NCBI GenBank assembly: GCA_905221605.1
Contig: CAJNDS010002378.1
Coordinates: 157,001-221,000, forward strand
DNA: 64,000 nt
Direction of reading: 5' to 3'
From: Symbiodinium natans
Lineage: Eukaryota; Sar; Dinophyceae; Suessiales; Symbiodiniaceae
A model generated the notes under the pieces. That model had not been told where the DNA came from and searched no databases. It was given only the letters and a program-made list of their open reading frames with translations. Positions 11,066-23,300 of this stretch are shown piece after piece (within the stretch, counting starts at the first letter, position 1; each line of letters starts with the position of its first letter). The position numbers were made by a program, and so were the translations under genes.

Positions 11066-12152
11066 TTTCCACCGATACGAACATTTTCCACCATTGTATA
11101 TCCACCCGATCCTGCAGCATTCTCTTGCGTCACGGTTTCCCGAGTTGAAATAAAACCGGGCTGATTCACTACAGGTGCGGCAGAACCATCAACACCTGCC
11201 GGCAAGGAAGTTATCAGCACCTGTATCAAACGGACCGGGCACCTGCATGTGCACCACTTGCAGAACCTCGCAGGGGGTAATGAGGCATTCTGGAGGGTTT
11301 CTTCCCTTCAAGTAAATGCATCATTGGCACTTCTCTTCCGGCCTCCACCTCACCATCCCCCTTCCTGAACCAACAGGAACTTGGGTCGGGGGTGATGCCT
11401 CTACACCTTCGCCCCGAAGCAGGAAGATCAGCAACTGTCCGCCGCGCAGATAACCAGTTCGTCAGCAAGGTGCACAGCCAGGTCGACTAGTTGCGTTGTT
11501 CCTCTGGTTGGCAAGCACGCCCAAGTCGCAGTCGAGGCATTTGTAGGTACTGCGCGTTGTCCAAAACGAGTTCGGTGCAGGGTGATTTTGCCACCAGCGC
11601 CGCCGTCGCGTACTGCGGGCAAGAAAGAAAGAAGATGGAGGCCCTTCTTCGTTGCGTTCCGCGCGGCGCCCATCGCCAAGTTGATGAGTTCAGAGTGCAG
11701 CAGGCCACCTGTGCTACCAGTTGGTTGCTGATGTGGTGCGTTGGTGTCTTAATAATCAGCGGATATTTGCTGTCAAGAACCCGTTGAACAGCTTCTTTTG
11801 GCAAACGTCTTTCTGGAAGTCGGTGTCGAAGTCAGTCTGCTGAGTACGGCCGAGGATGGTACATGGCCATTCAGATCAAACCCTTAGCGACCACGAGCCC
11901 CACTTGCTCTGTGTGGAAGGGAGGGTGGGACACCCTGCTGCATGACTAGGAGAGCCAGGCATCCAACATGCTGCCGCCGAAAGTAAGACGCAGTACAACG
12001 ACGAAAGGGATGCGACCGCTTTTTCGTGCGTTATCGGCGGAGGATGCTGTCCCATGCCGACCATTCCAGAATAAAGCTCTTGAGAACTGCGACGCAAGTT
12101 TTGGGCTTCCAGGTGGTCAATTAAGTCTCCGAGTAAAGCTCAGGATACTGAA
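11066..12152. other. No recognisable gene between retroelements
   Basis: Short frames exist on both strands (for example plus 11,491-11,787 and minus 11,487-11,804), none with a recognised domain. It may be residual 5' sequence of the copia element or older transposon debris. Confidence 0.35.
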
Positions 12153-12840
12153 ATGACCCTGCAACAACTTGCATCAAGCCTGCAATGTTGGGGCAGCCCC
12201 TTATCCCGCCTGCAACGCATTGTGCGCCGCACACCCTCCAAAGCAGGAGGTTTAGACCACATCACCAACGACATGCTCAAGGCCGCCCCGGCTGAAGCCC
12301 TGCAAGAGTTGGCCAATCTGCTGCACACATGCAAATGTGAAGGCCGATGGCCTCAACTCCGCCTTCGATTGGTGGCCCTATTACCAAAAAACCTGATGTA
12401 CAAAGACCCATAACGTTGACCTCAGTGATATACAGAATATGGGCTGCTGCCCGATGCCTATGGTCACTGAGTGGGTCAAAAGCTCTCGTCCAGCGCGCTT
12501 GGAACAAAGCCATCCCTGGAGGCACTTGTCTTCAGATTGGCCTGATGCGAGCCCCTCCCCGGAGGTTTCCCGCCCGAATGGCTTTTGCACCATCAGCATG
12601 CTGCTAGATCTGCAAACGTTTCACGATTGCTGCGATTTCAGCGTTTAGCAGCGCCTCCATGCCTCTTTCCCACCCATGTGCCTGCACATGGCTCGAGAAG
12701 CCTGCAAGGGTGAGCGTTTCGCGCAAGCCAAGGGCTGTGTATCAGAAGCCGTTGCTCCAGGCCGCGGTGCCGGCTGCCCCATGGCTCCGGCTTTGGCCAA
12801 GCTTCTCCTGCCAAAGTCAATGCTTGCTATCGGCTCGGTG
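12153..12840 (+). pseudogene. LINE-type reverse transcriptase fragment
   Basis: Consecutive pieces of a LINE RT are readable in shifting plus frames: KAGGLDHITNDMLKAAP near 12,240-12,300, LRLVALLPKK followed by DVQRPITLTSVIYRIWAAAR near 12,360-12,440, then MLLDLQTFHDCC near 12,596-12,632 (the palm strand with its first Asp), then AQAKGCVSEAVAPGRG followed by GCPMAPALAK near 12,724-12,800. The FADD box region is not found downstream. At least two frameshifts occur, so this is a decayed fragment. It is not part of the intact LINE starting at 14.4 kb, whose RT has different sequence at these motifs. Confidence 0.7.
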
Positions 12841-13079
12841 CGCAAGCGAGCAGTGTGTGGAACATGGTTAATGATTGGATTTTCAAGCCTGGCACTTTCA
12901 CTTCGGTTGCTTCTTTCAGTGTTTCAGGCGCGACGCTTAACGTTAAAAGCTCGGATGATAACAGTTTCACTGCTGTCACTGGTCCAAAGGCTTGTAGGTG
13001 TAAGCAGGCCACCCAAGCAGCTTCCACGAGGCGCTGCCAGATGTGCTTCAGAAAGCAGTAAAGTTGAATGAGACAATGG
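12841..13079. other. Spacer between two RT relics
   Basis: This stretch has one open plus frame (12,855-13,061) without a recognised domain. It may belong to the 5' part of the following RT/RNase H relic. Confidence 0.3.
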
Positions 13080-14350
13080 ACGATGCAGACCTTGCAAGAT
13101 GAGAACTCACTGGATCCGCAAATGGGCGCCGCCCTCTGCCTTGCACTGCTGGCAAAGTGTGGTCGTAGCACCGTGCTCGGCCGCGTTTGATCTCAAGTCT
13201 GCTCACCGTCAGCTTGCAGTGTCGCCGGAGTCCTCCTGGGCTAGTTATGTTGCCTGTTGGGATCCGGCAATTCAGGCGCCACGAATCTTCTGTGCGAGCG
13301 CTCCCTTTTGGCGCGAGCCGTGCAGTGTACGCGTTCCTTCGCGTTGCCACATCTTTGTGGTTTGTTGCGGCTGACCAGCTAGCGATACCCTGGACATCTT
13401 TCTTCGACGATTTCGTGATCTTTGCCCGGAGACCAGGAAGCACACTTGCAGCGTACTGTTGAAGCCTTCTTTAAGCTCCGAGGATGGGGTTTCGCAGAGA
13501 GTGGAGATAAGGCACAGCCTTTTGCGTTGAGTTTCCACGCGCTTGGGATAAAAGTTGACCTCAGCAAGTTTTGCGAGGGTTTCGTACTCTTCTCGAACAC
13601 AGAGAAGCGCATCTCAGAGCTTAGGGACACGTTCCAGAAGATCCTCGAAACAGGGCTGCTGCCTCAATCCTTCGCCCTGAAGCTTAGGGGTCGTATGCAA
13701 CTTGCGGACGGCCAGCTCTTCGGAAGAACCGGTAAAGCATGCGTGCGAACCATCACATCCTTTGCGTATGGCGACGCCGGCCCGGTGCTCACGCCAGCCG
13801 CTAGGAATGCGATTGCCAGGTTTTTGAAGAGACTGTGTGCAGATGCACCCAGAGTGATTTCGATCTTAAGCGAGCGACCTTGGTTCGTTTTCACGGATGC
13901 ATCCTATGACGTGTCGAACAGACAGTGGCCATGTGGGCTTGGAGGCATCCTGTTCAACCAGTCGGGACAGGCAGTTGAGTTCTTCTCTGTGTGCTTGACC
14001 GCAGAGCAGATGCGCCTCCTCGGTGGCGATAGGTCCCAACAAATCATCTTCGAGGCAGAGCTCCTTGCCCTTGTGGTGGCGGCCCGGAAATGGGGGCCTT
14101 CCTTGTTTGCGAAGCCTGTAATGTTTTATGTTGAGAATAACTCAACTAGAGACGTGGCTATCTCGGCAAGTGCTCGCACGTGCGTCCCCTCGAGTCTATT
14201 GGAACAGCTTGTTCATGCTGAGGAAAGACTAAGCCTAAGCTTTTATCCCTGGTACTCTCGTGTGCCCTCACCGTCTAATCCGGCTGACGGCCCGTCAAGC
14301 CTCCGGCTCAAATTTGTTTGTAGCGTGAGTCGGGAGGGGGGGAGGGGGTA
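13080..14350 (+). pseudogene. RT-RNase H relic, DIRS-like in appearance
   Basis: An RT core is spread over three frames. FDLKSAHRQLAVSPESSW (frame of 13,099) gives the first palm motif. ALPFGASRAVYAFLRVA with FFDDFVIFARR (frame of 13,187) gives the primer grip and the F-DD box. A 309-codon open stretch (13,422-14,351) continues with LRGWGFAESGDKAQPF, LRGRMQLADGQLFGR and an RNase H domain beginning WFVFTDASYD and ending VPSPSNPADGPSS. The YFDD-type box and the SNPAD-P ending recall RT/RNase H of DIRS and related tyrosine-recombinase elements; no recombinase was found, so that placement is inference. Two frameshifts make it non-functional. The sequence is cut off where the large LINE begins. 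Confidence 0.65.
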
Positions 14351-14378
14351 GTGTGTTTTTGGGCCTCTCTTCACACAA

Positions 14379-17300
14379 GTGAGGGAGGACGTAGTTTTCA
14401 TGCCATGGATTGGCTCGGTGCTGAGCCACAGCACCAAACTTGCTTGGAAAGTGCCAAGAAGGAGAGAGAGATTTTTGAGAGGGAAACATGCAAAGTGGGA
14501 ACGTCAGTGCATAACAAGATGCATGCTTGTTTGGATGTGTGCCCTGCTGCCAATGTGGGAGACCCTGCCAGAGCATCATACGGCCCCAGCGCACTGGGAA
14601 AGCCGATACCGGGACACCACGCAAGGGCCCCGGTCAGCAAACGCCACCTTAGAGATCAACTGGTCCGTGCAGCACTCGCAGCCTCCCAAGCAGTTTTCGA
14701 TAGAATACATGACAATGGCTGCAGAGATCTGCACGCAATGGATCCGTGACGCACCTCCAGCAGGGGCCCCAGTAACCGTGCAGGATCCGAGTCCAGCTAG
14801 ACATAATGCCAAGCCACTCGGTACCTCCAGATCGGTGTGCGTGTTGTGTACACTGCCTGAACAACATGCGGCCCCCGAACAGGGGGAAGGCCGATGCAAG
14901 GACGCCACGCATACCCCTCTGTCAGCAAACACCACCTTAGGGATCAACTGGCCTGTGCAGCACTCGCAGCCTCCAGAACAGACCCTGGAAGCCTGGCTGA
15001 CAGCGGATGCAGAGATCTGTCCACAGTGGATCCGTGTTGCACCTCCGGTCGGGACCTCAGCGCCTGCACGGTCGTTTGGTCTTGCTCGACACGAAGTCAT
15101 GATCATAGGTGCTGAACAGTCTGTGAGAGTGATGTGTATACCATGCTGGCATGCGGGATGGGCTGCTACTTACATGTCCTTCACTGTGCGTAGCTGCAGT
15201 CGGTCTGATGTAGGTGAGAGCATGAGCCATCCGAGAGAGTGCAGTTGTCAGTCCAATAGCATTAGGGCACTCCAAACGCTGCCTGATGCAGGGGAGCCGC
15301 TTTCGGCCCCACCACATGCAGACCTCCGCTCCAGGGCAGGACACTCAATTTGCAGTCTGCCTGCACCACATATTTCACCAGAGCGTACCGAGCCGCCAGA
15401 ATGCAATGCCTGCATGAGCATCTCCACCTCCAGACCTCGGGCTCAAATGAGGCAAACCACGAGAGCCGAGAGAGGTCTCCCTCCTAGGGAGCACCCTCGC
15501 TCGCACTACCGAGCAGATGGTCGCCGTCGTAGAACGGCCACGGAGCTGAGGCAACGGGGCTGGCAGTCGTGGGAAGGCCACAATGAGTGGCGACATGGAG
15601 CGACGGAGTCGACAGGGTGGTGGCATGGCTGGAATTCGTGGACCGAGAGTACCGAATGGCACTCTGAGGAGGCGGAATCACAGGGCGACGGACAGCCAGG
15701 CACCGTCAGTGATGGCCCCTCATCTTCCTCGGCTCAGGCTGTGAAGATCAAGGCCCAAGACCAAGGAGAGCCACACATGGAGGAGGCCGATGTGCCGGCC
15801 CCTGCAATTAATCCAGTCGTGGACGGCACCACACCTGACATGATGAATGAGGTACGGACCCCGACAGCTGACCCGGTGGCATCGGAGACAACAACGGACG
15901 AGGAGGAGTTAATCCCAGCAAAAGAGCATGCCGCTGTGCAGCATGCCGCTGTACAGTGTGGCCCGGTCACGTGTGACCAGGCCACACAGACAAGCGACAA
16001 CGAGAGGCCAGGAAAGGCCGCACCTGGCAACTACACACCTCAGGGGCTGCTGCTGCAGAGCGTCGCAATGAAGGCGGATGAGCATCCGATTGAAGAGACA
16101 AGCGGTGAGGTCTGTGGTGCACGAAGAGGAGAAGACGCACGTGGTGCGGTCAGGAGGGCCCAAACAATCGGCCCCGAGAGGGTGCCGCCGCACCAGGGAC
16201 TAAATGCTGCGGCAAGGCTACACCTGGGCAAAGCAAAGCAGCTTCTGGGCGAGCTCTTGCCTAGCAACCCGGGGGCGAGCCTCACGGCCTTCCAGATGCA
16301 GGGACACTACAAGTTCAGGCACGACCTATACCACAAAGCTCAGCAGGGTGAAGCCTACGACATCCGGGGCCAACACATCGACAGCCCGCTCCTCACGGAT
16401 AACGTCGGTCGTTGGATATGGTCACTGGTTGGTGCCCTGCTGACGCATGACAAGCTCGGACAGGTGCAGAGCTGGCAAACAGGAGGAGATCTCGTTGAAT
16501 CCTGGATGCACTCCCTATGGACGACACAGGGTCAGGCTGAGCTAGACATCCTTGCCGGCGTTTCCCGCCTCGCCAGCCACTTGCACGATGGGCTGCAAAA
16601 TTTGCCCCGAGCACTGTATCTCCAGCTGCAGTGGAAGACGCATTGGCCAGAGTTTTTTCAGGCGCTCATGCCATACCTGTATAGGCCTGACTGCATTGAC
16701 GGCCCCCTAGAGGCGAGCCGATTGTGCAACGCAATGGAGTCAATGCCAGCTGTTCAATACATGTCGAGAGTGCCTGCACTGCATGGACTGTGTGACACAT
16801 GGATCACCCACCCAACGTGCCCATTGCAAGACACTTGCATTCCCACAGTGCGATCTTGCACCCAGGTCAAAGCTGCCTCCGAGCTACATCCAATTTGTGC
16901 AGACACTGCCTGGACATCTTCGGGCTCGCAGGCGCGAACCCTTGAGTGGAGACCTCTAGGACACGAGCACCACACAAGACCGAGTGTACCCTGCCGTACG
17001 TTGTCAGCGCCCATCTCACTTAGGCAATCATTTGACCATAGAAGGTTGCATAAAGAGGCCCCTAGACCCGTTGGGAACAGGAAGAGGCGACACGACACCA
17101 GCACAGTCGTTTCACCCTCGGCCCCGTCAGCCCGAAGCAGGGATAATGCAAGGATTAGGCTCAAGATGGCAAACAGCCCGCGCAGCCCGCGCAGACACCC
17201 TCGGGCACGGGTTCGGCCCAATGGTGAGAGGAGACGGACACGCACTGAGCTAGCCAGACGTCGGGAACAACGGGAACAAAGAGAAACCAGGGAGGCTGGC

Positions 17301-20300
17301 GCAGGCAGCCGCGGGAGCCGATCAGCCGGCACCACTCAGCGGGACGCCCCAGCACAGAGGGTTCCGGCTGAGGGAACCCGGGAACGCGACACACCAGAGG
17401 GGTGGCCGTGGACACTCCTGGATGCGAACTCCGTCAGCGCTCCCACTCCTTCGGCCCAGCGTGCCCAGCCGGCCTCATCCTCCAGCACTGCAGTCACCGA
17501 GCCTCAGGACCATGAACAGGACCAAGACAAGGGCAGCGCGCAGGACAGGAGCCGTACCCCGGCCCGCAGATCAGCCCGAGACCCGACAATCACCTCCAGG
17601 ACGGATGCAACACCAGACTGTCCTACACGACGGGATGACATTAACGGTGTCCTCACTGAGATCTTGCGAGAACCGGGTCATCGCTATGGGGTGCAGGTCA
17701 GACAAGACGGCTTTGCCTCGGCCATCGAGCTAGCCTGCAGCCCTCTTCTGCAGGCACATGGCATCAGTTTAGGGGACATCCGCTGGATTGTTGATGTCAG
17801 GGACAGACAGCGCTATCAATGGTGCGACATCCAGGGCTCCTCCCACATACGCCTAATCATGAGCCGGGACCTGCCGACCGACATGGGAGGCACACCCCAT
17901 TTCTCCTCTCCGACGGCCCCCACAGGGAGTGCCGAAAAGGTGATCGATTCCTTCGTGGCTGGTGAAAATCAGGGCGCAGGTCTAGGAGTTGGACAGCCCA
18001 GGAATAACACCAGGTCCCAGAATAGCAGCGATCAGCAGATTAGATATGCTGCACAGAAAAGGCACTATCCGACAACTCACATGCGTGAAAGCCCCCACAT
18101 GCACACCCTCTTAGCCAAATCCCAGCCTATCCCCACATCAGTGCCCCCGGAGCATGTCAACCGCCCGCAGGCAGTTATCCTACATGCACGGCCCTGCTGG
18201 GGAGCCGGATCTGCCAACCCCTCAGTGGAAGACGATCAGTGGTCGACTGAATCTAGGAGATCTAAGGAGGATTGGCCTAGGGGAATCTTGCTGGGGTGGT
18301 GCACTGCGTTTTCACTACTGATCCGATATAGGAACGAACCTAAACCGGGCAATAAGTGGATAACGCATAGACGCACTAAAGGAAAGTACAAACGCAGACC
18401 CCTCCATACACCCCTCCGAATTCACGACGTTTACCAGAAATTCCTCAGTCACCGCGGCGGTCCTAAGTCCGCCGGCCCTTCCTACTACAATAAGAAGAAG
18501 ACTACATTCCAAGGCAAGGGTGAGGTGAAGGTTTCCCCCGGGCCCCCCACGGGGGAAGGACCTACACATGCTATCAACGCATGCACTTCCGCAGGTGGGA
18601 AGATGGCGGGGGGCGCGCCTTTATGCCGGACACCAAAACTTATGCATATTTGTTTCTGGTTGTACCTCAGTTGCGTAATCTGCTGCATGGACTTCCATGG
18701 AAGCAGGAACACACAAGCTGCAGTGCATGAGCTAAGTGCCATGACGGCAGCCATCCCTTGCCCTGTAAAGGTACCCCCATCGGCCTTTAGTGCAGCTCTT
18801 CGCTGCCAATTAGCAGTCAGTAGGAGCTTATGCTATGGTGGCCATCACGACCAGCGGCCCTTGAGGTCCCACAACCCATCCACCGACATCGTCTTCCCAG
18901 AGGGGCAGCCGAGCTCCTGGAATGGAGCGAAACGGAGGATGAGACAGTGGGGCCCCCGGCCTCAAAGAGGCAACGGACAGAAAAGACGGCCTCTGGTGAT
19001 GGCCAGCAGCAGATTGACGGCCCCACGAAGGAGCCGAGGACCCCTCAGCAATGGGTGCTCCGTGCAGCGGACACCAGCCAGATCATCGACCTGGACGATT
19101 ACACGGAGCCGAAGAAGGCATCAGAGTCCCCCGCAGCGCCGGCACTCACATCCAATCAGATGTGCAAGGCCTTCTTACATGACCTCAGGGCACTACGACC
19201 GGCAGACCAAAGACGGCGAGCCCATAAGCTCCTCCAGCACTGGGAGGCAATGGAAGAACGACTTGGAAATGACTAAAAGGCTGAGAGAAGGGATGAGCCT
19301 CGGCCCCGTGTGGGAGCCGCAAAATTGTTTAACGGATGTGCCGGGCAGGACGCCGTTTTTCCACCGTGCATGTGCATTCCTGCTTAGCACATGTCTCCTA
19401 GGCGTGGCGAGACACAGCTTCATGCATCGAGCCAAAGAGACACCTCTTACGCGACACTCACGACACAATCGACTAACAGCGCCGCATTGTACTATATGGA
19501 GCCGCGCGCTGAGGCTGCTGTGCGTCCTATGCCTTGGGCAGGGAGCTCGGTCTGCACCTGCCACAGATCACATTGCCGATCATGCGCACACCCTACCGGG
19601 ATCCAAGAGAGCGCTTCGTAGAGCAGTTCACACAGCTAGAGTGCAGGGAGGGGCTTGGTACCGAGGGAAATGGTGCACGCGGTCACAACTTCCTGATGTT
19701 CAGGTGCGAGCAGCGCAGAGAGCGCCGCTGGATCAGTATAAGAGAAGAGGCGCGCGGGGAGGTAGACACGGGATCGCAAGGATTCATGTCCTGTCCTTGA
19801 ACGTCGGAGCTCTATCGGTCCTCATGTGGCAAGAACTCCGAGAGCTGCTCAAACAGCAAAGTACCAAATACGACTTCATATGCCTGCAGGAGACGCACCT
19901 TAGCACAAGCTCCACATACAAACTGGAAGGATGGTTTGCGGTACACTCAGGAACAGCTGCCAGAGCTGATGGTGTTCTCACCTTGGTGCATCCGAGACAC
20001 CAAGCAACACACATCCGGCATGAGGAGGTGATTCCAGGTAGAGTCCTGCGCACACAGATCTCGACAGCACAAGGGAGGGTCGAATTGGTTAATTGCTATC
20101 AGCACCCACATAATTTTGCACAACGCCCCGAAGTCCTGCGGGAAAAACGGGCTAAACTCCTTGAAAAACTAAGTGGTTGTGTTAGGGGCCTCTCCATGCG
20201 CAACACGGTGGTTGTGGTGGGGGATTTCCAGGCTGAAGTCACTCCACATGCTCCATTAGTCGGTCGTTCAACCTGCCAGACCCCATTCCATGTCGGGGCA

Positions 20301-23300
20301 GACGCACTGGACCCCGGGGACCTCAACACGTTCCTGGATAATCTCGGTCTGGTTGCCCTTAACACATGGCGCGGTCCAGCCACGCCTACCCAGTACAATT
20401 TAACGGGGGGGCGGGGGGCGGGAAAGAGCCAAATCGACTTCATCCTGACCAGAGCCATATCTGCTGATTGGGAAGCCAAGAATGTCAAAGTGACAGCCCC
20501 ACCAATTGGCAACTGGAGACGGCACGTCGGTCACCTGGCGCTTCACACAACCATCCGTCTCATGAACCATCACATGCTCCCCAAAAGATCCACGAACCCC
20601 CAGCTGGACAGGCACAAACTGGATCACGAGATACGTAATCGGGAGGAGGGGGCACATACCCTGCAGCTTGCCCTTGAGACAGCCCTCAATGCCCTCACGG
20701 ACCCCACCCCAGCCAACATCAACTCCACCCTTCTTGACACTTGCCAGAACCACTACCCAATGGAGAGGAAACCCAACCCTCCACCCAACCCCATTGTGCA
20801 GCACTTATGGCAGAAGCGAAGGGAGGCCGAGTACGTCACCGTACGGCCCCCAAGGGAGCCGGAAAGGGAAAACCTGGAAAACAACCCCTGGTGGTACTTC
20901 CTATCCAGACTCTTTCGGGGATGGAAAGCTACGGTTGCCCTGCGGAAGCAAGTCAAAATTGCTGAGAAACAATGCAAAGAAAAGAAGCGCGAAGACATCC
21001 TCCAGCTACTCCAAAAGGCTGAGCAGGCAGCTGATAACGGGGACCAACGAACCGTGTATCAGGTTGTTCGGAGATTAGCACCCTGGCAACCTAGACAACG
21101 GGTCATGATTAAGGACCCAAGCGGCCGACTCCTCACTCTCCAACAGGAGCACGAAGCCCTGGTGAGCTATAGCGAAGATCTTTTCGCTCCGGACACAGAG
21201 CAGCCGGCTAGGGAGGAGCAAGGTCTTAACTTAGTTTTCACGGTTGAGGAAATTGAATCGCAGCTGAAGTCCATCAAGATTGGGAAAGCCGTCCCTCCAG
21301 GAGTAGCTCCTGCTTCTGTATGGCGATTAGCGGCCCCACAGGTTGCGAGGCTGCTGAAGATGGCTTTTGACCAGCATTCTCACCAACCAGGGATCACACT
21401 CCCTCTTCAGTGGACCGACGCGTGGATAGTCTGGCTCCCAAAGCCGGGCAAAGACCCATGCGAGCCCTCATCGCTCAGGCCAATAGGCCTCATGTCTCCT
21501 GATGCCAAAGCCCTTGCAGGGCTTCTCAAAATCAGACTCTATGAGCTGCTTAGGCCCCAGCTGCGCAGGGTGCCGCAGTTTGCCTACCAGCCGGGGAGGG
21601 ATTTGTACGATGCTTTGGCTAGAGTGCAGGTGTGGATTGACAACTTCAAAAGGTGTTACGGACGAGGAAACAGCAGCAAATTCGCCCAAAGGGACAGGGA
21701 GGAAAATCCGGACAACACAAAACTCTGCGTCGGGGGAGCCATCCTCAGCCTTGACCTCAAACAGGCATTTGACAGAGTTAACCGTCAAGCACTAGCCCAG
21801 TCGCTAAAAGACCTTGGTGCGGGAGAAAGCATGACGGCCGAGATTATCTCCCTCCTAGACACATCACGGTATCACATCATCAGTGATCAGGAACAAAGCA
21901 CAGTGGGTACAACGCGAGGCATCCGCCAAGGATGTAAGATCGCCCCCATGCTTTGGGTGGCAATATCGACCCTTTTGCTGGAGCGGCTGGGGGATGCCCT
22001 CTCAGGCCCCCACAGACAAGCAACCACTTTTGCCGACGATACCTTAGTGCAATGGCTCATTGAAAACTCCACGGACATTGCCCAACTTAGCAGTTTCATT
22101 AACAAACTTCTGGGGGTCATGCAAGACATGGGGCTTTTGGTTAACCTTACCAAAACAGTCCTGCTCCTGAAAGTTTGCGGACCTGGGGCCAGACGTGCGC
22201 TCAAGGACTATGTAGTGTATAAGGACGGGAAAAAATGGTGGCGGGCGCGACACCCTGATGGGAGCGAGGCGCTAATCCCCATTGCCTGCTACACTACATA
22301 CCTAGGGACGCACCTTTCCCTCCAAACGGAAGCGCACAAAGTGGTAGGCTACCGTATTGCTGAAGCTAACAAGAGAACTGGCAAAATCAAAAAGGCGACC
22401 AGGTCCAGGAAAGTCTTCGGCCTAGCGCATAGAGTACGCATCTGGCAGGCCTGTGCTGCATCGAGTGCTACATTTGGCCTCATTGCTTTCGCGCCCTCTG
22501 CCAAGGCGGTGGCACTCCTCAGGGGTTGGTTCTATCGTCAACTAAGAGCCGTTGCGGACTCACCTGCCCACATCTCGCATGAGACTAACAAGCAACTTCG
22601 GCAAAGATTAGGGGTTCAGGATCCTATAGATGCCACTGTGCAACGGATTCGGCATAAACTTGATAAGCTTAGGGTTGCAGAAGCGAGCATCATCAACCAG
22701 CCACAAACTCTCCAGTATTGGGAAAGTATGCTACAGCAATACCTCATCTTCCACACAGAAAACATCGATGCGGAGCCCGACTCCAGGCTGATCCCGGTGC
22801 CCGCGCAACAATCGCAGCCGGTGGCCTGCCCAGTCTGCGGAGTGTACTTCCCATCAAACAAAACAATGAGACAGCACAGGGGAAGGGTCCACAAGGTGTA
22901 TGTGAGCTCGCGCCGGCATGATGATGACATGTATCAACAACAGGATCACTCTGCTGGTGGCATGCCACAGTGCATTCATTGTGGTCTTAAGACGGGTTCA
23001 TGGGACGCGCTGAGGAATCACATCCTCAACAACGTTTGTGGCTGGCAGATGCCACCCGGCCCCACTCGGGAGGCCGAACAGCAGGACATCGCTACCCCCC
23101 CTAGGGGTCAATCAGACAGGGACCCACGCATACATGAAGACACCCATCCCTCGAGCACCATCGCTCGGCAACAACCGGTACAGCCTGCCCAGAAGGAGCC
23201 GACGATCCCGTTGCTGCGTAGACCTGAAGTGGCGAAGCAACTACTGCAGTCGGACTCTAAGCTGCAGATCGTCAGAGATCACGCTAGGAGTCTCATCCAG

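Noticed and set aside
14576-17335. Minus-strand open frames of up to 193 codons opposite the LINE
   Set aside because: Shadow frames of GC-rich coding sequence; none has a domain or protein-like composition.
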